64,000 bases of DNA. Origin: Steroidobacter denitrificans (lineage in GTDB: Bacteria > Pseudomonadota > Gammaproteobacteria > Steroidobacterales > Steroidobacteraceae). The translations under genes and the position numbers were made by a program. The stretch covers positions 832,001-896,000 of the forward strand of contig NZ_CP011971.1 in NCBI RefSeq assembly GCF_001579945.1, given 5' to 3'. Positions within the stretch are counted from its first letter, which is position 1, and each line of letters starts with the position of its first letter. Below the pieces are notes generated by a model. The model was not told the DNA's origin. It worked only from the letters and a program-made list of their open reading frames with translations, and ran no database searches. Below are positions 28,172 to 36,754 of this stretch, piece after piece.

Positions 28172-29146
28172 GTGTCGCTTTTTGGAATTCGCTTTGATCT
28201 GCGCAACCCGTCGTTCAGCGGGACCTCCATGGCCGAGCGTGTCGCGGCCGCACTCGAAATGGCGGAATGGGCCGATCGGCTGGGCGCACGCCAGATCGTG
28301 CTTGCCGAGCATCATGGTTCCGAGGACGGCTATCTGCCCAGCCCGCTGACCATGGGTGCCGCGATTGCGGCCAAAACGCGCCAAGCGGTCATTCGGCTGT
28401 TTCTGGCCGCCCCCTTCTATGACCCTTTGCGTCTGGCCGAGGATCTTGCGCTGCTCGACCTGATCAGCAAGGGACGCATCGATGTGAATCTCGTGGCCGG
28501 ATACGTTCCCAGCGAGTTCGCCATGTTCGATGTGCCGATGTCCGAGAGGCCGGCGCGTATGACCGAGGTCGTCAAGACCCTCAAGCAGGCATGGAGCGGG
28601 GAGCCATTCGAGTATCGAGGCCGAACGGTGCTGATTCGCCCGGCGCCGTTTCGCCGCGGCGGCCCGCCGATTACGCTCGGCGGCAGCAGTGAAGCCGCCG
28701 CTCGCCGGGCGGCGCGCATCGGTGATGGTTTTGCTCCCGGCCTGCCGACGCTATGGGATTTTTACCGAGATGAATGTCTGAAGATCGGCAAGCCCGATCC
28801 GGGTCCGCCGCGGCGGGCCACGCCGGCCGTCACCATTTTGTCCCTGAATCCTCAGGAGGCCTGGGAGACACTGGCGCCGTACTTTCTCCATGAGACCAAC
28901 GCCTATGGCGCCTGGGAGGCCACACGAGGCGGTGAAATCCTGCATCAGCAGGCGGCGGATGCCGCGGCGCTACGCAAGATGGGTACCTACCGCATCCTGA
29001 CTCCTCAGGACTACCAGGAGGAGTTGCGCGCCGCTGGGGCAGCTGCCTTCACCATGCTGCATCCGATGGTGGGAGGGATTCCGCCGGAGCTTGCATGGGA
29101 GCATCTCCGCTTGTTTGAGCAGCATGTGCTCTCGGGAGGCGGTTGA
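28172..29146 (+). CDS. LLM-class flavin-dependent oxidoreductase
   Basis: 324 residues with a GTG start at 28172 and an AGGAGG site 6 bases upstream. LLM signatures are clear: ALEMAEWADRLGARQIVLAEHHGSEDGY (residues 25-52), LAAPFYDPLRLAEDLALLDLISKGRIDVNLVAGYVPSEFAMF and a phosphate-loop segment PITLGGSSEAAARRAARIGDGF near 167-188. It resembles the alkanal- or F420-dependent branch typically annotated as LLM-class oxidoreductase, and differs from the two paralogues at 2264 and 26371. The role is likely an oxidation in the same pathway as the NTF2-like protein encoded directly upstream. Confidence 0.88.
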   Translation: MSLFGIRFDLRNPSFSGTSMAERVAAALEMAEWADRLGARQIVLAEHHGSEDGYLPSPLTMGAAIAAKTRQAVIRLFLAAPFYDPLRLAEDLALLDLISKGRIDVNLVAGYVPSEFAMFDVPMSERPARMTEVVKTLKQAWSGEPFEYRGRTVLIRPAPFRRGGPPITLGGSSEAAARRAARIGDGFAPGLPTLWDFYRDECLKIGKPDPGPPRRATPAVTILSLNPQEAWETLAPYFLHETNAYGAWEATRGGEILHQQAADAAALRKMGTYRILTPQDYQEELRAAGAAAFTMLHPMVGGIPPELAWEHLRLFEQHVLSGGG

Positions 29147-29280
29147 GAGAGAGAAACTCTTTAAACGATGCGGATTGCTGTTTTCAACTCGGTCCGCTCG
29201 ATATTTGCATACCCGCCAACCCGAAAAAAGTGGACAATCGGACCGTTGCGGGTCGTGCCGCGCCAACCGGCGGTGACGAA

Positions 29281-30492
29281 ATGACGATACCAGGAGGTTT
29301 GGAGCGTATTGCGCACTATGCCGGGCAGGTAGAGAGTCAGGATCTGGCGCAGCTGCTTGCCGGGCGCCAAATGTCCATCGAGCGATTCTGCGAGCTGCTG
29401 GAGCTTATCTATCAGGGTCCGACCGAGATCATCCCCTGCAGTAGCGCCATGATGCAGCTGCGCAGTTGGCTGCAGGCCAACGAGAGCGTTCTGGTCCTGC
29501 GCCCGCCCGGAGCCGATGCGATGGGCCTGGTCATGCGCGATGGGAATGATGGCTCGCAACTTTACAACTATATTTATACCCAGTTTCCGATTTTCTCGCT
29601 GGATCCGTTCCTTGGTCTGCCGGCGGATCAGGTGGTGACGCTCGACGAGGTCATCAATCACGAGACCTATGTCAAGGGCGAATTTTTCAAGCAATACGTC
29701 GAACCTCGTCAGGTGCGCTACATTCTCGCTGCCGATATTCATGGAGGGCAGGGCCGAGAGTTCCGGCTGCGCTTCACACGTCCGCCGGAAGCGCAGGATT
29801 TCTCGGCAAGCGACAAGGCGTTCGTGCAGGTGCTCGTCCCGCACTTCAAGCGAGCATTGGATCTCCACACCCGGCTTGGACAGGTGGAAGCCGAGATGCG
29901 TCTTTATGCCGATGTCATGAGCAGCATGCTGGTGGGTTCGGTCATTCTTGACGAGACGGGAACGGTGCTACGCACCAATAGCGTTGCACAGGCGATTCTC
30001 GCCGATCGCGACGGCCTCACTCTGGTGCAGAACACCCTCATCGCCGGATATCGCACCGAAAATCGGGAGTTGCGGCGCCTGATCCGCCAGGCTCTGGAGA
30101 TGCCGCCCGGGCAGCCGGCCGTCGCCGAGGCGCTCTCTATTCCCCGCCCCTCGGGACGCGCGGCGCTGAGTCTGCTGGTTCGTCCCATACCGCTTTCGGA
30201 GCGTCTGGATGGGGTGAAACGCCCGAGTGCCGCTGTTTTTATCCGCGATCCGGAAAGAAACCTTCATCCCTCCTTTGAGCTTGTGCAGCGGCTTTTCCAC
30301 TTCACTCCCGCGGAAGCGAAACTCGCTCTGCTGCTCACCGATGGGCTTTCGCTCGACGAGGCGGCCGAGGAGATGGCGATCCGCAAGAATACTGCGCGAG
30401 CGCATCTTCGTTCGATTTTCTCCAAGGCGGGCGTGAAGCGCCAGATCACTCTGGTGCGGCTGCTGTTGAACAGCGTTGCCTCGATCAGTTGA
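29281..30492 (+). CDS. LuxR-family transcriptional regulator
   Basis: 403 residues from the ATG at 29281. A longer frame starting at 29143 overlaps the LLM gene and adds a non-conserved leader, so it is not preferred. The C-terminal helix-turn-helix is clear near residues 338-398: FHFTPAEAKLALLLTDGLSLDEAAEEMAIRKNTARAHLRSIFSKAGV. A PAS-like segment (MSSMLVGSVILDETGTVLRTNSVAQAIL) lies near residues 215-245 and may sense a small ligand. There is no receiver domain or acyl-homoserine-lactone-binding domain. It stands between the LLM operon and the amidohydrolase/acyl-CoA dehydrogenase operon and could control either. Confidence 0.88.
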   Translation: MTIPGGLERIAHYAGQVESQDLAQLLAGRQMSIERFCELLELIYQGPTEIIPCSSAMMQLRSWLQANESVLVLRPPGADAMGLVMRDGNDGSQLYNYIYTQFPIFSLDPFLGLPADQVVTLDEVINHETYVKGEFFKQYVEPRQVRYILAADIHGGQGREFRLRFTRPPEAQDFSASDKAFVQVLVPHFKRALDLHTRLGQVEAEMRLYADVMSSMLVGSVILDETGTVLRTNSVAQAILADRDGLTLVQNTLIAGYRTENRELRRLIRQALEMPPGQPAVAEALSIPRPSGRAALSLLVRPIPLSERLDGVKRPSAAVFIRDPERNLHPSFELVQRLFHFTPAEAKLALLLTDGLSLDEAAEEMAIRKNTARAHLRSIFSKAGVKRQITLVRLLLNSVASIS

Positions 30493-30645
30493 GGATTTCT
30501 TCCACATCGTGCGCAAGGATTGCGTCGCCGCGTCGGGATTGTTGCAATAACACGATTAGACTGTCGCAGTTTTGATTATTGTCATTGCTTGGAGTTGCTT
30601 CTTAGACTTCATCTAAATTGATTGCACCCACCGGAGAGACATGAA

Positions 30646-31962
30646 ATGGAAATGAACGACATGGTGATCGTCAGCGTCGATGACCACATCATCGAACCGC
30701 CGACGATGTGGGATCAGCATCTGCCTGCCAAGTACCGCAGTATCAAGCCGCAATGGAAGGAGCGTGCCGACGGTTCGCAGTACTGGGTGATGGAAGGGCG
30801 GATCCTGCAGAATTTCGGGCTGTGCGCTGCGGCCGGGCGGGTGCGCGAGGAATTGGGCTCCGAGTCGGAGCGCCTGGACCAGATGCGCCCCGGTTGCTGG
30901 GATATCAAGGCCCGCATCGAGGACATGAATGCCAACGGCATCATGGCGGCAGTGAATTTTCCCACCTACGTGGATCTCGACGGCTCATTCTTCCAGACGT
31001 TGCCCAACCAGGAAAATGCCCTGGTTCTGCTGCGTGCCTACAACGACTGGCATATCGATGAGTGGTGCGGAAGCTACCCGGGCCGCAATATTCCGATGGC
31101 GATCATCCCTTTCTGGAATATGGATGCCGCCGTGGCTGAGATCAAGCGAGTGGCGGCCAAGGGCTGCCGCGCCATCAGCATGTGCGATAACCCATCATTG
31201 AAGGGCTGTCCCAGCATTCACAATGCCTACTGGGAGCCTTTGTGGCGCGCCTGTGCCGAACACGACATCGTCATCAATCTTCATATCGCATCCGGTGCGC
31301 GGGCACCGCATGCCTCCATGGAATCGCCGATCGACTGCTGGATCATCAGCATGCCCATGGCAATCGCGAATTCTGCGGCCGACTGGCTGTTTCTGAGCGC
31401 ACTCGATCGCTATCCCAACCTCAAGATCTCGCTCGCCGAGGCGGGCATCGGTTGGATACCCGCGCTGATCGAGCGCGCGGACTTCGTCTACAATCACCAT
31501 CGCGCCTGGACGCATGCCGATTTCGGACCCGGCCGCCTGCCGAGCGATCGTTTTCGCGAGCATTTCCTCACCTGCTTCATCGAGGATAACTTCGGCCTGC
31601 GCAATATCGATGCCATCGGCGAGAAGAACATCGCCTATGAATGCGACTATCCGCATTCGGATTCGGTATGGCCGCATACACCCGAACGGCTGTACGACAG
31701 CGTCAAGCATCTGCCGGATGCCACCATCGACCGGATCACTTACGCGAATGCGCTCGAGGTGTTCAAGTTCGATGCCGTCGGCATGCTCGGCGGCCGGCAG
31801 AACTGCACGGTGGGTGCGCTGCGTGCCCAGGCGAAGCATGTGAATACGGAGCCGGTATCCTTCGGCGGCATACACCCGCTGGCGCCCGGTGAGAAGCCGC
31901 GCCCGGTGACTTCCGGGGATGTGGCCCGGGTTGTCGAGGCGCTCAACAAGTCGGCTGCCTGA
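30646..31962 (+). CDS. Amidohydrolase family 2 protein
   Basis: 438 residues from the ATG at 30646, with CCGGAGAGA upstream. The N-terminal VSVDDHIIEPPTMW (residues 9-22) holds the DxH-like metal-binding start of the amidohydrolase-2 TIM barrel. Later come NLHIASG near residue 215 and IAYECDYPHSDSVWP near 328-342, with the His and Asp expected for the metal site. Members are metal-dependent decarboxylases, hydrolases or hydratases. Those found beside acyl-CoA dehydrogenases in steroid- and terpene-degrading bacteria are common but mostly uncharacterised. It begins a run of six genes leading to a CoA ligase. Confidence 0.85.
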   Translation: MEMNDMVIVSVDDHIIEPPTMWDQHLPAKYRSIKPQWKERADGSQYWVMEGRILQNFGLCAAAGRVREELGSESERLDQMRPGCWDIKARIEDMNANGIMAAVNFPTYVDLDGSFFQTLPNQENALVLLRAYNDWHIDEWCGSYPGRNIPMAIIPFWNMDAAVAEIKRVAAKGCRAISMCDNPSLKGCPSIHNAYWEPLWRACAEHDIVINLHIASGARAPHASMESPIDCWIISMPMAIANSAADWLFLSALDRYPNLKISLAEAGIGWIPALIERADFVYNHHRAWTHADFGPGRLPSDRFREHFLTCFIEDNFGLRNIDAIGEKNIAYECDYPHSDSVWPHTPERLYDSVKHLPDATIDRITYANALEVFKFDAVGMLGGRQNCTVGALRAQAKHVNTEPVSFGGIHPLAPGEKPRPVTSGDVARVVEALNKSAA

Positions 31963-32180
31963 GCCGACGGGCACGCCGGACGGTCCGCCCATCTGCTGGG
32001 CCGATCCGGCGCTGCTCTCAGCCGGCATTGTTTTTCGGCGTCGCTCGGGTTCGCCTCTGCCGCGTTCTTCGCGGATAGTCCGATCAGACGATTTCGCAGC
32101 CGGCCGTTCAAATACAGTGGCATACCTTTGTAACCGGTACGCCCGCGATTTCAACGCGGCCGACGGTAAGAGGGAGCTGC

Positions 32181-33386
32181 ATGCATTTCGAGCCCAACTC
32201 CGGCGACGGTGCCTTTCGTGCCGAAGTGCGCGAATTCATTCGGCAGCATCTACCCCCCGACATGGCTCGCCGCAGCTATATCTGTTCCCAGCCCCCGGAT
32301 ATCGAGGACTTTCGGCGCTGGCAGGGCATCCTGCACGATCGTGGCTGGGGTGCGCCGCATTGGCCGCTCGAGTACGGCGGCACCGACTGGACGGCGATGC
32401 AGCGGCATATTTTCATGGAGGAAATCTATCGCGCCGATGCCATCGACTATGGCTGGCAGGGTACGCACATGATCGGCCCCGTGCTGATCGCTTTCGGCTC
32501 GCAGGCGCAGAAAAAGCGCTTTCTACCGCCCATGCTGCGGGGCGAGGAAATCTGGTGTCAGGGATTCTCGGAGCCGAATGCCGGTTCGGACCTCGCCAGC
32601 CTGCGCACCCGCGCCGAACTCGTGGGCGATGAATGGGTGATCCACGGACAAAAGATCTGGACCAGTGATGCATCGGAGGCGGACTGGGGATTCTTTCTGG
32701 TGCGCACCGATCCGGAGGCCAAACCGCAGCGCGGCATCTCGATGCTGCTCGTGCCCATGAACGCAGCAGGAATCCGCATTCGTCCGATCGAGGCGCTGAA
32801 CGGCGGACGCGATCTGAATGAAGTGTTTCTGGACGGGGTGCGCGTGCCATGCGAGAACCTGGTCGGTGAACCGGGGAAAGGCTGGACCTATGCCAAATAT
32901 TTGCTGGAAAAGGAGCGCACTGCCAGCGCCTATCTGTATCGCAACAAGCGCGAGCTGGAGAAGGCGAAACAGATCGCCCGCGCCGAGCACACCGCGGGGA
33001 TGCGGCTCATCGACACGCCGGAATTCGCCCGCAAGATTGCCCGCGTGGAAGCCGATTTATTGGCGCTGGAATGGTCGGTGCTGCGCATCCTGGCCGGAGA
33101 GAAGAACTTGCATGATGCGGACGCCGTGGTCTCGGCGCTCAAGATCCGCGGCTCGGAAATGCAGCAGCGTGTCGCCGAACTGCAGCTCGATGCGCTCGGT
33201 CCGCGTGCACTGCGGGTGTTCGATCAGCAGGATCGCAGTGCCGAGGTGATCGAAGGCACACCGCTATGGCCATCGTATGTGCCGGGCCGCCTGGGCCAGT
33301 TCCTGTACGCACGCGCAGCGACCCTTTATGGAGGTACGCGCGAAGTGCAGAAAAACATCATTGCCCGCCGCGCGTTCGGACTGTGA
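32181..33386 (+). CDS. Acyl-CoA dehydrogenase (probable alpha subunit, pair 1)
   Basis: 401 residues, ATG at 32181 after AGGGAG. The acyl-CoA dehydrogenase fold is clear: IWCQGFSEPNAGSDLASLRTRA near residues 122-143 (FAD/substrate loop), IHGQKIWTSDASEADWGFFLVRTD, and a C-terminal FAD-binding segment LYGGTREVQKNIIARRAFGL. The protein is of the size and type that pairs with a smaller partner in heteromeric enzymes such as ChsE1-ChsE2 of mycobacteria. The next gene begins 8 bases later and encodes just such a smaller protein. Substrate is an acyl-CoA, probably bulky. The gap before it (31963-32180) contains no evident gene. Confidence 0.88.
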   Translation: MHFEPNSGDGAFRAEVREFIRQHLPPDMARRSYICSQPPDIEDFRRWQGILHDRGWGAPHWPLEYGGTDWTAMQRHIFMEEIYRADAIDYGWQGTHMIGPVLIAFGSQAQKKRFLPPMLRGEEIWCQGFSEPNAGSDLASLRTRAELVGDEWVIHGQKIWTSDASEADWGFFLVRTDPEAKPQRGISMLLVPMNAAGIRIRPIEALNGGRDLNEVFLDGVRVPCENLVGEPGKGWTYAKYLLEKERTASAYLYRNKRELEKAKQIARAEHTAGMRLIDTPEFARKIARVEADLLALEWSVLRILAGEKNLHDADAVVSALKIRGSEMQQRVAELQLDALGPRALRVFDQQDRSAEVIEGTPLWPSYVPGRLGQFLYARAATLYGGTREVQKNIIARRAFGL

Positions 33387-33394
33387 GTTGCACG

Positions 33395-34519
33395 ATGGAT
33401 TTCAATCTCACCGATGAACAGGAGATGCTGCGCGAGGGTGCGAGACGATTCCTGCGTGAGCATTACGGCTTCGAGCAGCGCCGCGCAATATCGGCGCATC
33501 TACCGGGTTTTTCCGTCGAATGCTGGAACAGCTATGCCGAACTCGGCTGGCTTGCGCTCGGCCAGCCCGAAGATGCCGGCGGCTGGACATGCTCATTCGT
33601 GGAAACGGCGATTCTCATGGAGGAATTCGGCCGTGCGCTGGCGCTCGAACCCTATGTTTCCACCGCCGTGCTGTGCGCGCGTATCCTTGAGCGCTGCGGC
33701 AATGTCGAGGCACGACGCTCGATGCTCACCGCGGTGGTGGAGGGGAAGGTCCGTTTGGCGCTGGCACATCAAGAGCCGGGCGGTCGTTACGATGCTCGGC
33801 CGATTTCCGTCGTCGCCACGCGCAGCGGCGATGACTTTGTGCTGCAAGGCTGGAAGAGCGGTGTGCTCGATGCTCCGGCGGCGGATCACTTGATCGTCTC
33901 GGCGCGGCTCGAAGGCGAGGAGAACCCGGCACTGTTCCTGATCGATGCCGCCGCTCCTGGCCTGCGCATGAATGCCTACCCTCTCATCGACGGCACCCGG
34001 GCCGCGGATGTCGGGTTCGAGGCGGTGCAGGTATCCGCCTCGTGCAAGCTGGCCGAGGGCAGCGTCGTGGACGAGCTTTTGCAGGAAGCGCTGGATCGTG
34101 CGACGCTGGCACGCGTTGCCATGGCTCTGGGCGCCATGGAGAGCGTAGTGCAGCTGACGGCGGAATATCTGCAATCGCGAGTGCAGTTCGGGCAACCGAT
34201 AGGGCGTTTCCAGGCGCTGCAGCACCGTCTGGCGGAAATGTTCGTCGAGGTGCAGGAGACCCGCTCCATACTGTATTGCGGACTGGCACATGTGGACGCG
34301 GAAGCCGCACAGCGCAGCGCCATGGTTTCCGCCGCCAAATACGTCACGGCGAATGCGGCGCGAATCGTCGGCAGTCAGGCGATCCAGCTGCATGGCAGCA
34401 TCGCCATGACGGCGGAGTACGCGGCCGGCCACTACTACAAACATTTATTCGCCTTCGAGAAGATCCACGGCGATGCGGATTGGCATCTCGATCGCTTCGC
34501 CCGTCATGCCGCCGTCTAA
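33395..34519 (+). CDS. Acyl-CoA dehydrogenase (probable beta subunit, pair 1)
   Basis: 374 residues from the ATG at 33395, 8 bases after the previous gene; the longer frame overlaps it. It keeps the N-terminal helical domain (MDFNLTDEQEMLREGARRFL) and the C-terminal IQLHGSIAMTAEY.AGHYYKHLFAFEKIHGD segment. It lacks the WCQGFSEPNAGSD loop and the GGTxEIxxN FAD motif of its neighbours. That pattern is that of the second subunit in alpha2beta2 acyl-CoA dehydrogenases (FadE27/FadE29 type) of steroid side-chain degradation, where only one subunit carries a full active site. Pairing with the product of 32181 is inferred from order and spacing. Confidence 0.85.
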   Translation: MDFNLTDEQEMLREGARRFLREHYGFEQRRAISAHLPGFSVECWNSYAELGWLALGQPEDAGGWTCSFVETAILMEEFGRALALEPYVSTAVLCARILERCGNVEARRSMLTAVVEGKVRLALAHQEPGGRYDARPISVVATRSGDDFVLQGWKSGVLDAPAADHLIVSARLEGEENPALFLIDAAAPGLRMNAYPLIDGTRAADVGFEAVQVSASCKLAEGSVVDELLQEALDRATLARVAMALGAMESVVQLTAEYLQSRVQFGQPIGRFQALQHRLAEMFVEVQETRSILYCGLAHVDAEAAQRSAMVSAAKYVTANAARIVGSQAIQLHGSIAMTAEYAAGHYYKHLFAFEKIHGDADWHLDRFARHAAV

Positions 34520-34542
34520 GATCGTCTGGTTGCGAGAGACCC

Positions 34543-35718
34543 ATGCAGCTGTCGTATACGCCTGAGGAAGAACAATTTCGTCATGAAGTGCGTGCCTGGC
34601 TGCGGGCGAACGTGCCGCGCGGCAAGCGTCCGCGCACAGGGCTTGCTCTGCGTGAATACGATCTCGCCTGGCAGCGCCGCCAATACGAGGGCGGCTGGGC
34701 GGGTATCTCCTGGCCCACCGAATACGGCGGACGAGGACTGTCGCTCACACAGCAGGTGATCTGGTATGAGGAGTGTGCGGCTGCTCATGCGCCCGTGGGC
34801 GGCTCGACCTTCGTGGCGCTTTCGCACGCCGGCCCGACGCTGATCGTGCGCGGTACCGAGGAACAAAAGCGTTTTCATTTGCCGCGCATCCTGAAGGGCG
34901 AGGCGATCTGGTGCCAGGGTTTTTCAGAACCGAATGCCGGTTCGGATCTCGCCGGTCTCAAGACCCAGGGGAGAGTCGAGGGTGATCACCTGGTCGTGAA
35001 CGGCTCCAAGATCTGGACTTCGTATGCGGCGATGGCCGATTGGCAGGAACTGCTGGTGCGCACCGATCCGGGCGCGCAGCGTCACAAGGGCCTTACCTGG
35101 GTGATCTGCGATATGCACGCTCCGGGCATCACCATCCGAAAGATTCCCACCATGTCCGGCACCGGTAATTTGTGCCAGGTGTTCTATGATGAGGTACACA
35201 TTCCCCTCGCCAACGTGGTCGGGGAAGTGAATGACGGCTGGAACGTGTCCATGACCACGCTGGGCTTCGAGCGCGGCACAGCCTTCATCGCCCATCAGAT
35301 TCATCTCGCGGCGACCCTGGAGAAACTGTATGCGCTGGCTCACAAGATCGGTGGGCCGGATGGCCGCGGCCGCGCCATCGAGGATGGCGCCGTGGCCGAG
35401 CAGTTGCTGAAGCTGCGGGCCGAGGTGGCTGCGTTGCGCGCCATGACCTACCTCAGCGTCTCGCGCGGTGCGCGCCAGGCGGTGCCCGGTCCGGAGGGTA
35501 GTATCATTGCACTCTGCTACGCGGAACTGTCCAAGCGGGTCTACGCCTTTGCCGTGGAGTTGTTGGGTAACGAGGGATTGGAGATGCACGCCGAGAATCC
35601 GGATTGGCTCACCGACTACCTGGATGCGTTCAAGAACACCATCGCCGGGGGCACCTCCGAGATTCGTCGCAATGTGATCGGCGAGCGCTTCCTGGGACTG
35701 CCGCGCGGCGGGCGCTGA
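34543..35718 (+). CDS. Acyl-CoA dehydrogenase (probable alpha subunit, pair 2)
   Basis: 391 residues from the ATG at 34543. Features: MQLSYTPEEEQFRHEVRAWL at the N-terminus, IWCQGFSEPNAGSDLAGLKTQG near residues 121-142, VNGSKIWTSYAAMADWQ, and C-terminal NTIAGGTSEIRRNVIGERFLGL. These are the marks of the full-length subunit of the FadE28/FadE26 class. It is close in pattern to the product of 32181, so the cluster holds two alpha-type genes. Likely oxidises a cyclic or side-chain acyl-CoA to the enoyl-CoA, passing electrons to ETF. It follows pair 1 by 23 bases and precedes its presumed partner by 14 bases. Confidence 0.88.
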   Translation: MQLSYTPEEEQFRHEVRAWLRANVPRGKRPRTGLALREYDLAWQRRQYEGGWAGISWPTEYGGRGLSLTQQVIWYEECAAAHAPVGGSTFVALSHAGPTLIVRGTEEQKRFHLPRILKGEAIWCQGFSEPNAGSDLAGLKTQGRVEGDHLVVNGSKIWTSYAAMADWQELLVRTDPGAQRHKGLTWVICDMHAPGITIRKIPTMSGTGNLCQVFYDEVHIPLANVVGEVNDGWNVSMTTLGFERGTAFIAHQIHLAATLEKLYALAHKIGGPDGRGRAIEDGAVAEQLLKLRAEVAALRAMTYLSVSRGARQAVPGPEGSIIALCYAELSKRVYAFAVELLGNEGLEMHAENPDWLTDYLDAFKNTIAGGTSEIRRNVIGERFLGLPRGGR

Positions 35719-35732
35719 GCACGAGAATTGCC

Positions 35733-36752
35733 ATGATCGATCTCCTTCCTTCCGAAGAGCAGCAACAGATCGTCGACAGCGTCGTCGCCTTCCTGACAGA
35801 GGAGTTGCCTCTGGCTCGGCTGCGTCCGGGTCCCGACGGTGAGCGGCCGGCCGATATCGGCATTTCCACCGAGCGATGGCGCCATATCGCCGGCTTGGGA
35901 TGGTTCGCGCTGGGTGTGCCGGAAATTCAGGGCGGCGCCGGATACAGCGTGGTCGCGGAAATGCTCCTGGCCCGCGAGCTAGGCCGTTATGCGGTGTCGC
36001 CGTCGATCGCCGCGACGATCGCGGCGGTACATCTGGCCGCGGCCACCGGCAGTGAACTCCTGACGGGTTTCATGGCCGGCGATCTACGCGTCGCCTTCGC
36101 CAACCGTTTATGCGCCGACAGCGACGAGTATCACTTGATCGATGCCTGCGGCGCCGATCATTTCCTGGTGCTGGACGGCATGCAGACGCGGCTCTACGAG
36201 GCAGCCGTTTTCAACGATGCCAGATCCGTGATCTCCCTGGACGATGCCGTCACCCTCGAGCGTGCGCATCTGGCCCCGGGGGAGCGAGCGTTGTTGCAGG
36301 AGACCGATGGTGGTATTGCGCAGCGGGTTTCATTGCTCAACTCCGCGCAGCTGCTTGGCGTGGCCGAGGCTGCATTGCAGCTGACCGTGGACTATGCCAA
36401 GGTGCGTGAGCAGTTCGGGCAGGTCATCGGTTCGTTCCAGGCGATCAAGCATGCCTGCGCCGACATGGCGGTACGGGTCGAGGCCGCCTATGCGCAGGTT
36501 TTTTTCGCTGGCCTGTCGCAGGCGAGCCTCCAGCCCGATACGGCTTATCAGATTGCCGCGGCGAAGCTGATCAGCGCCGAGGCGGCATTGACGAATGCGC
36601 GTTCCGGTATCCAGATCCATGGCGGCATCGGCTTCACCGCCGAGTGTGACGCACACGTCTTCCTGAAGCGTGCCCATTTGCTGGGCCGGTTGGGCGGCGA
36701 GCGGCGTTGGATTCGTGAAACGCTCCTGGCGAACACCGCGGAGGCCGAGTGA
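35733..36752 (+). CDS. Acyl-CoA dehydrogenase (probable beta subunit, pair 2)
   Basis: 339 residues from the ATG at 35733. It is the shortest of the four dehydrogenases and ends with IQIHGGIGFTAECDAHVFLKRAHLL, the C-terminal pattern of FadE27/FadE29-type partners. It lacks the SEPNAGSD loop and the GGTSEIRRN motif of the subunit encoded just upstream. I infer that it completes an alpha2beta2 enzyme with it. The stop overlaps a possible GTG start of the CoA ligase (GTGA), so expression is coupled. If it were a free-standing dehydrogenase it would be unusually short. Confidence 0.85.
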   Translation: MIDLLPSEEQQQIVDSVVAFLTEELPLARLRPGPDGERPADIGISTERWRHIAGLGWFALGVPEIQGGAGYSVVAEMLLARELGRYAVSPSIAATIAAVHLAAATGSELLTGFMAGDLRVAFANRLCADSDEYHLIDACGADHFLVLDGMQTRLYEAAVFNDARSVISLDDAVTLERAHLAPGERALLQETDGGIAQRVSLLNSAQLLGVAEAALQLTVDYAKVREQFGQVIGSFQAIKHACADMAVRVEAAYAQVFFAGLSQASLQPDTAYQIAAAKLISAEAALTNARSGIQIHGGIGFTAECDAHVFLKRAHLLGRLGGERRWIRETLLANTAEAE

Positions 36753-36754
36753 CC

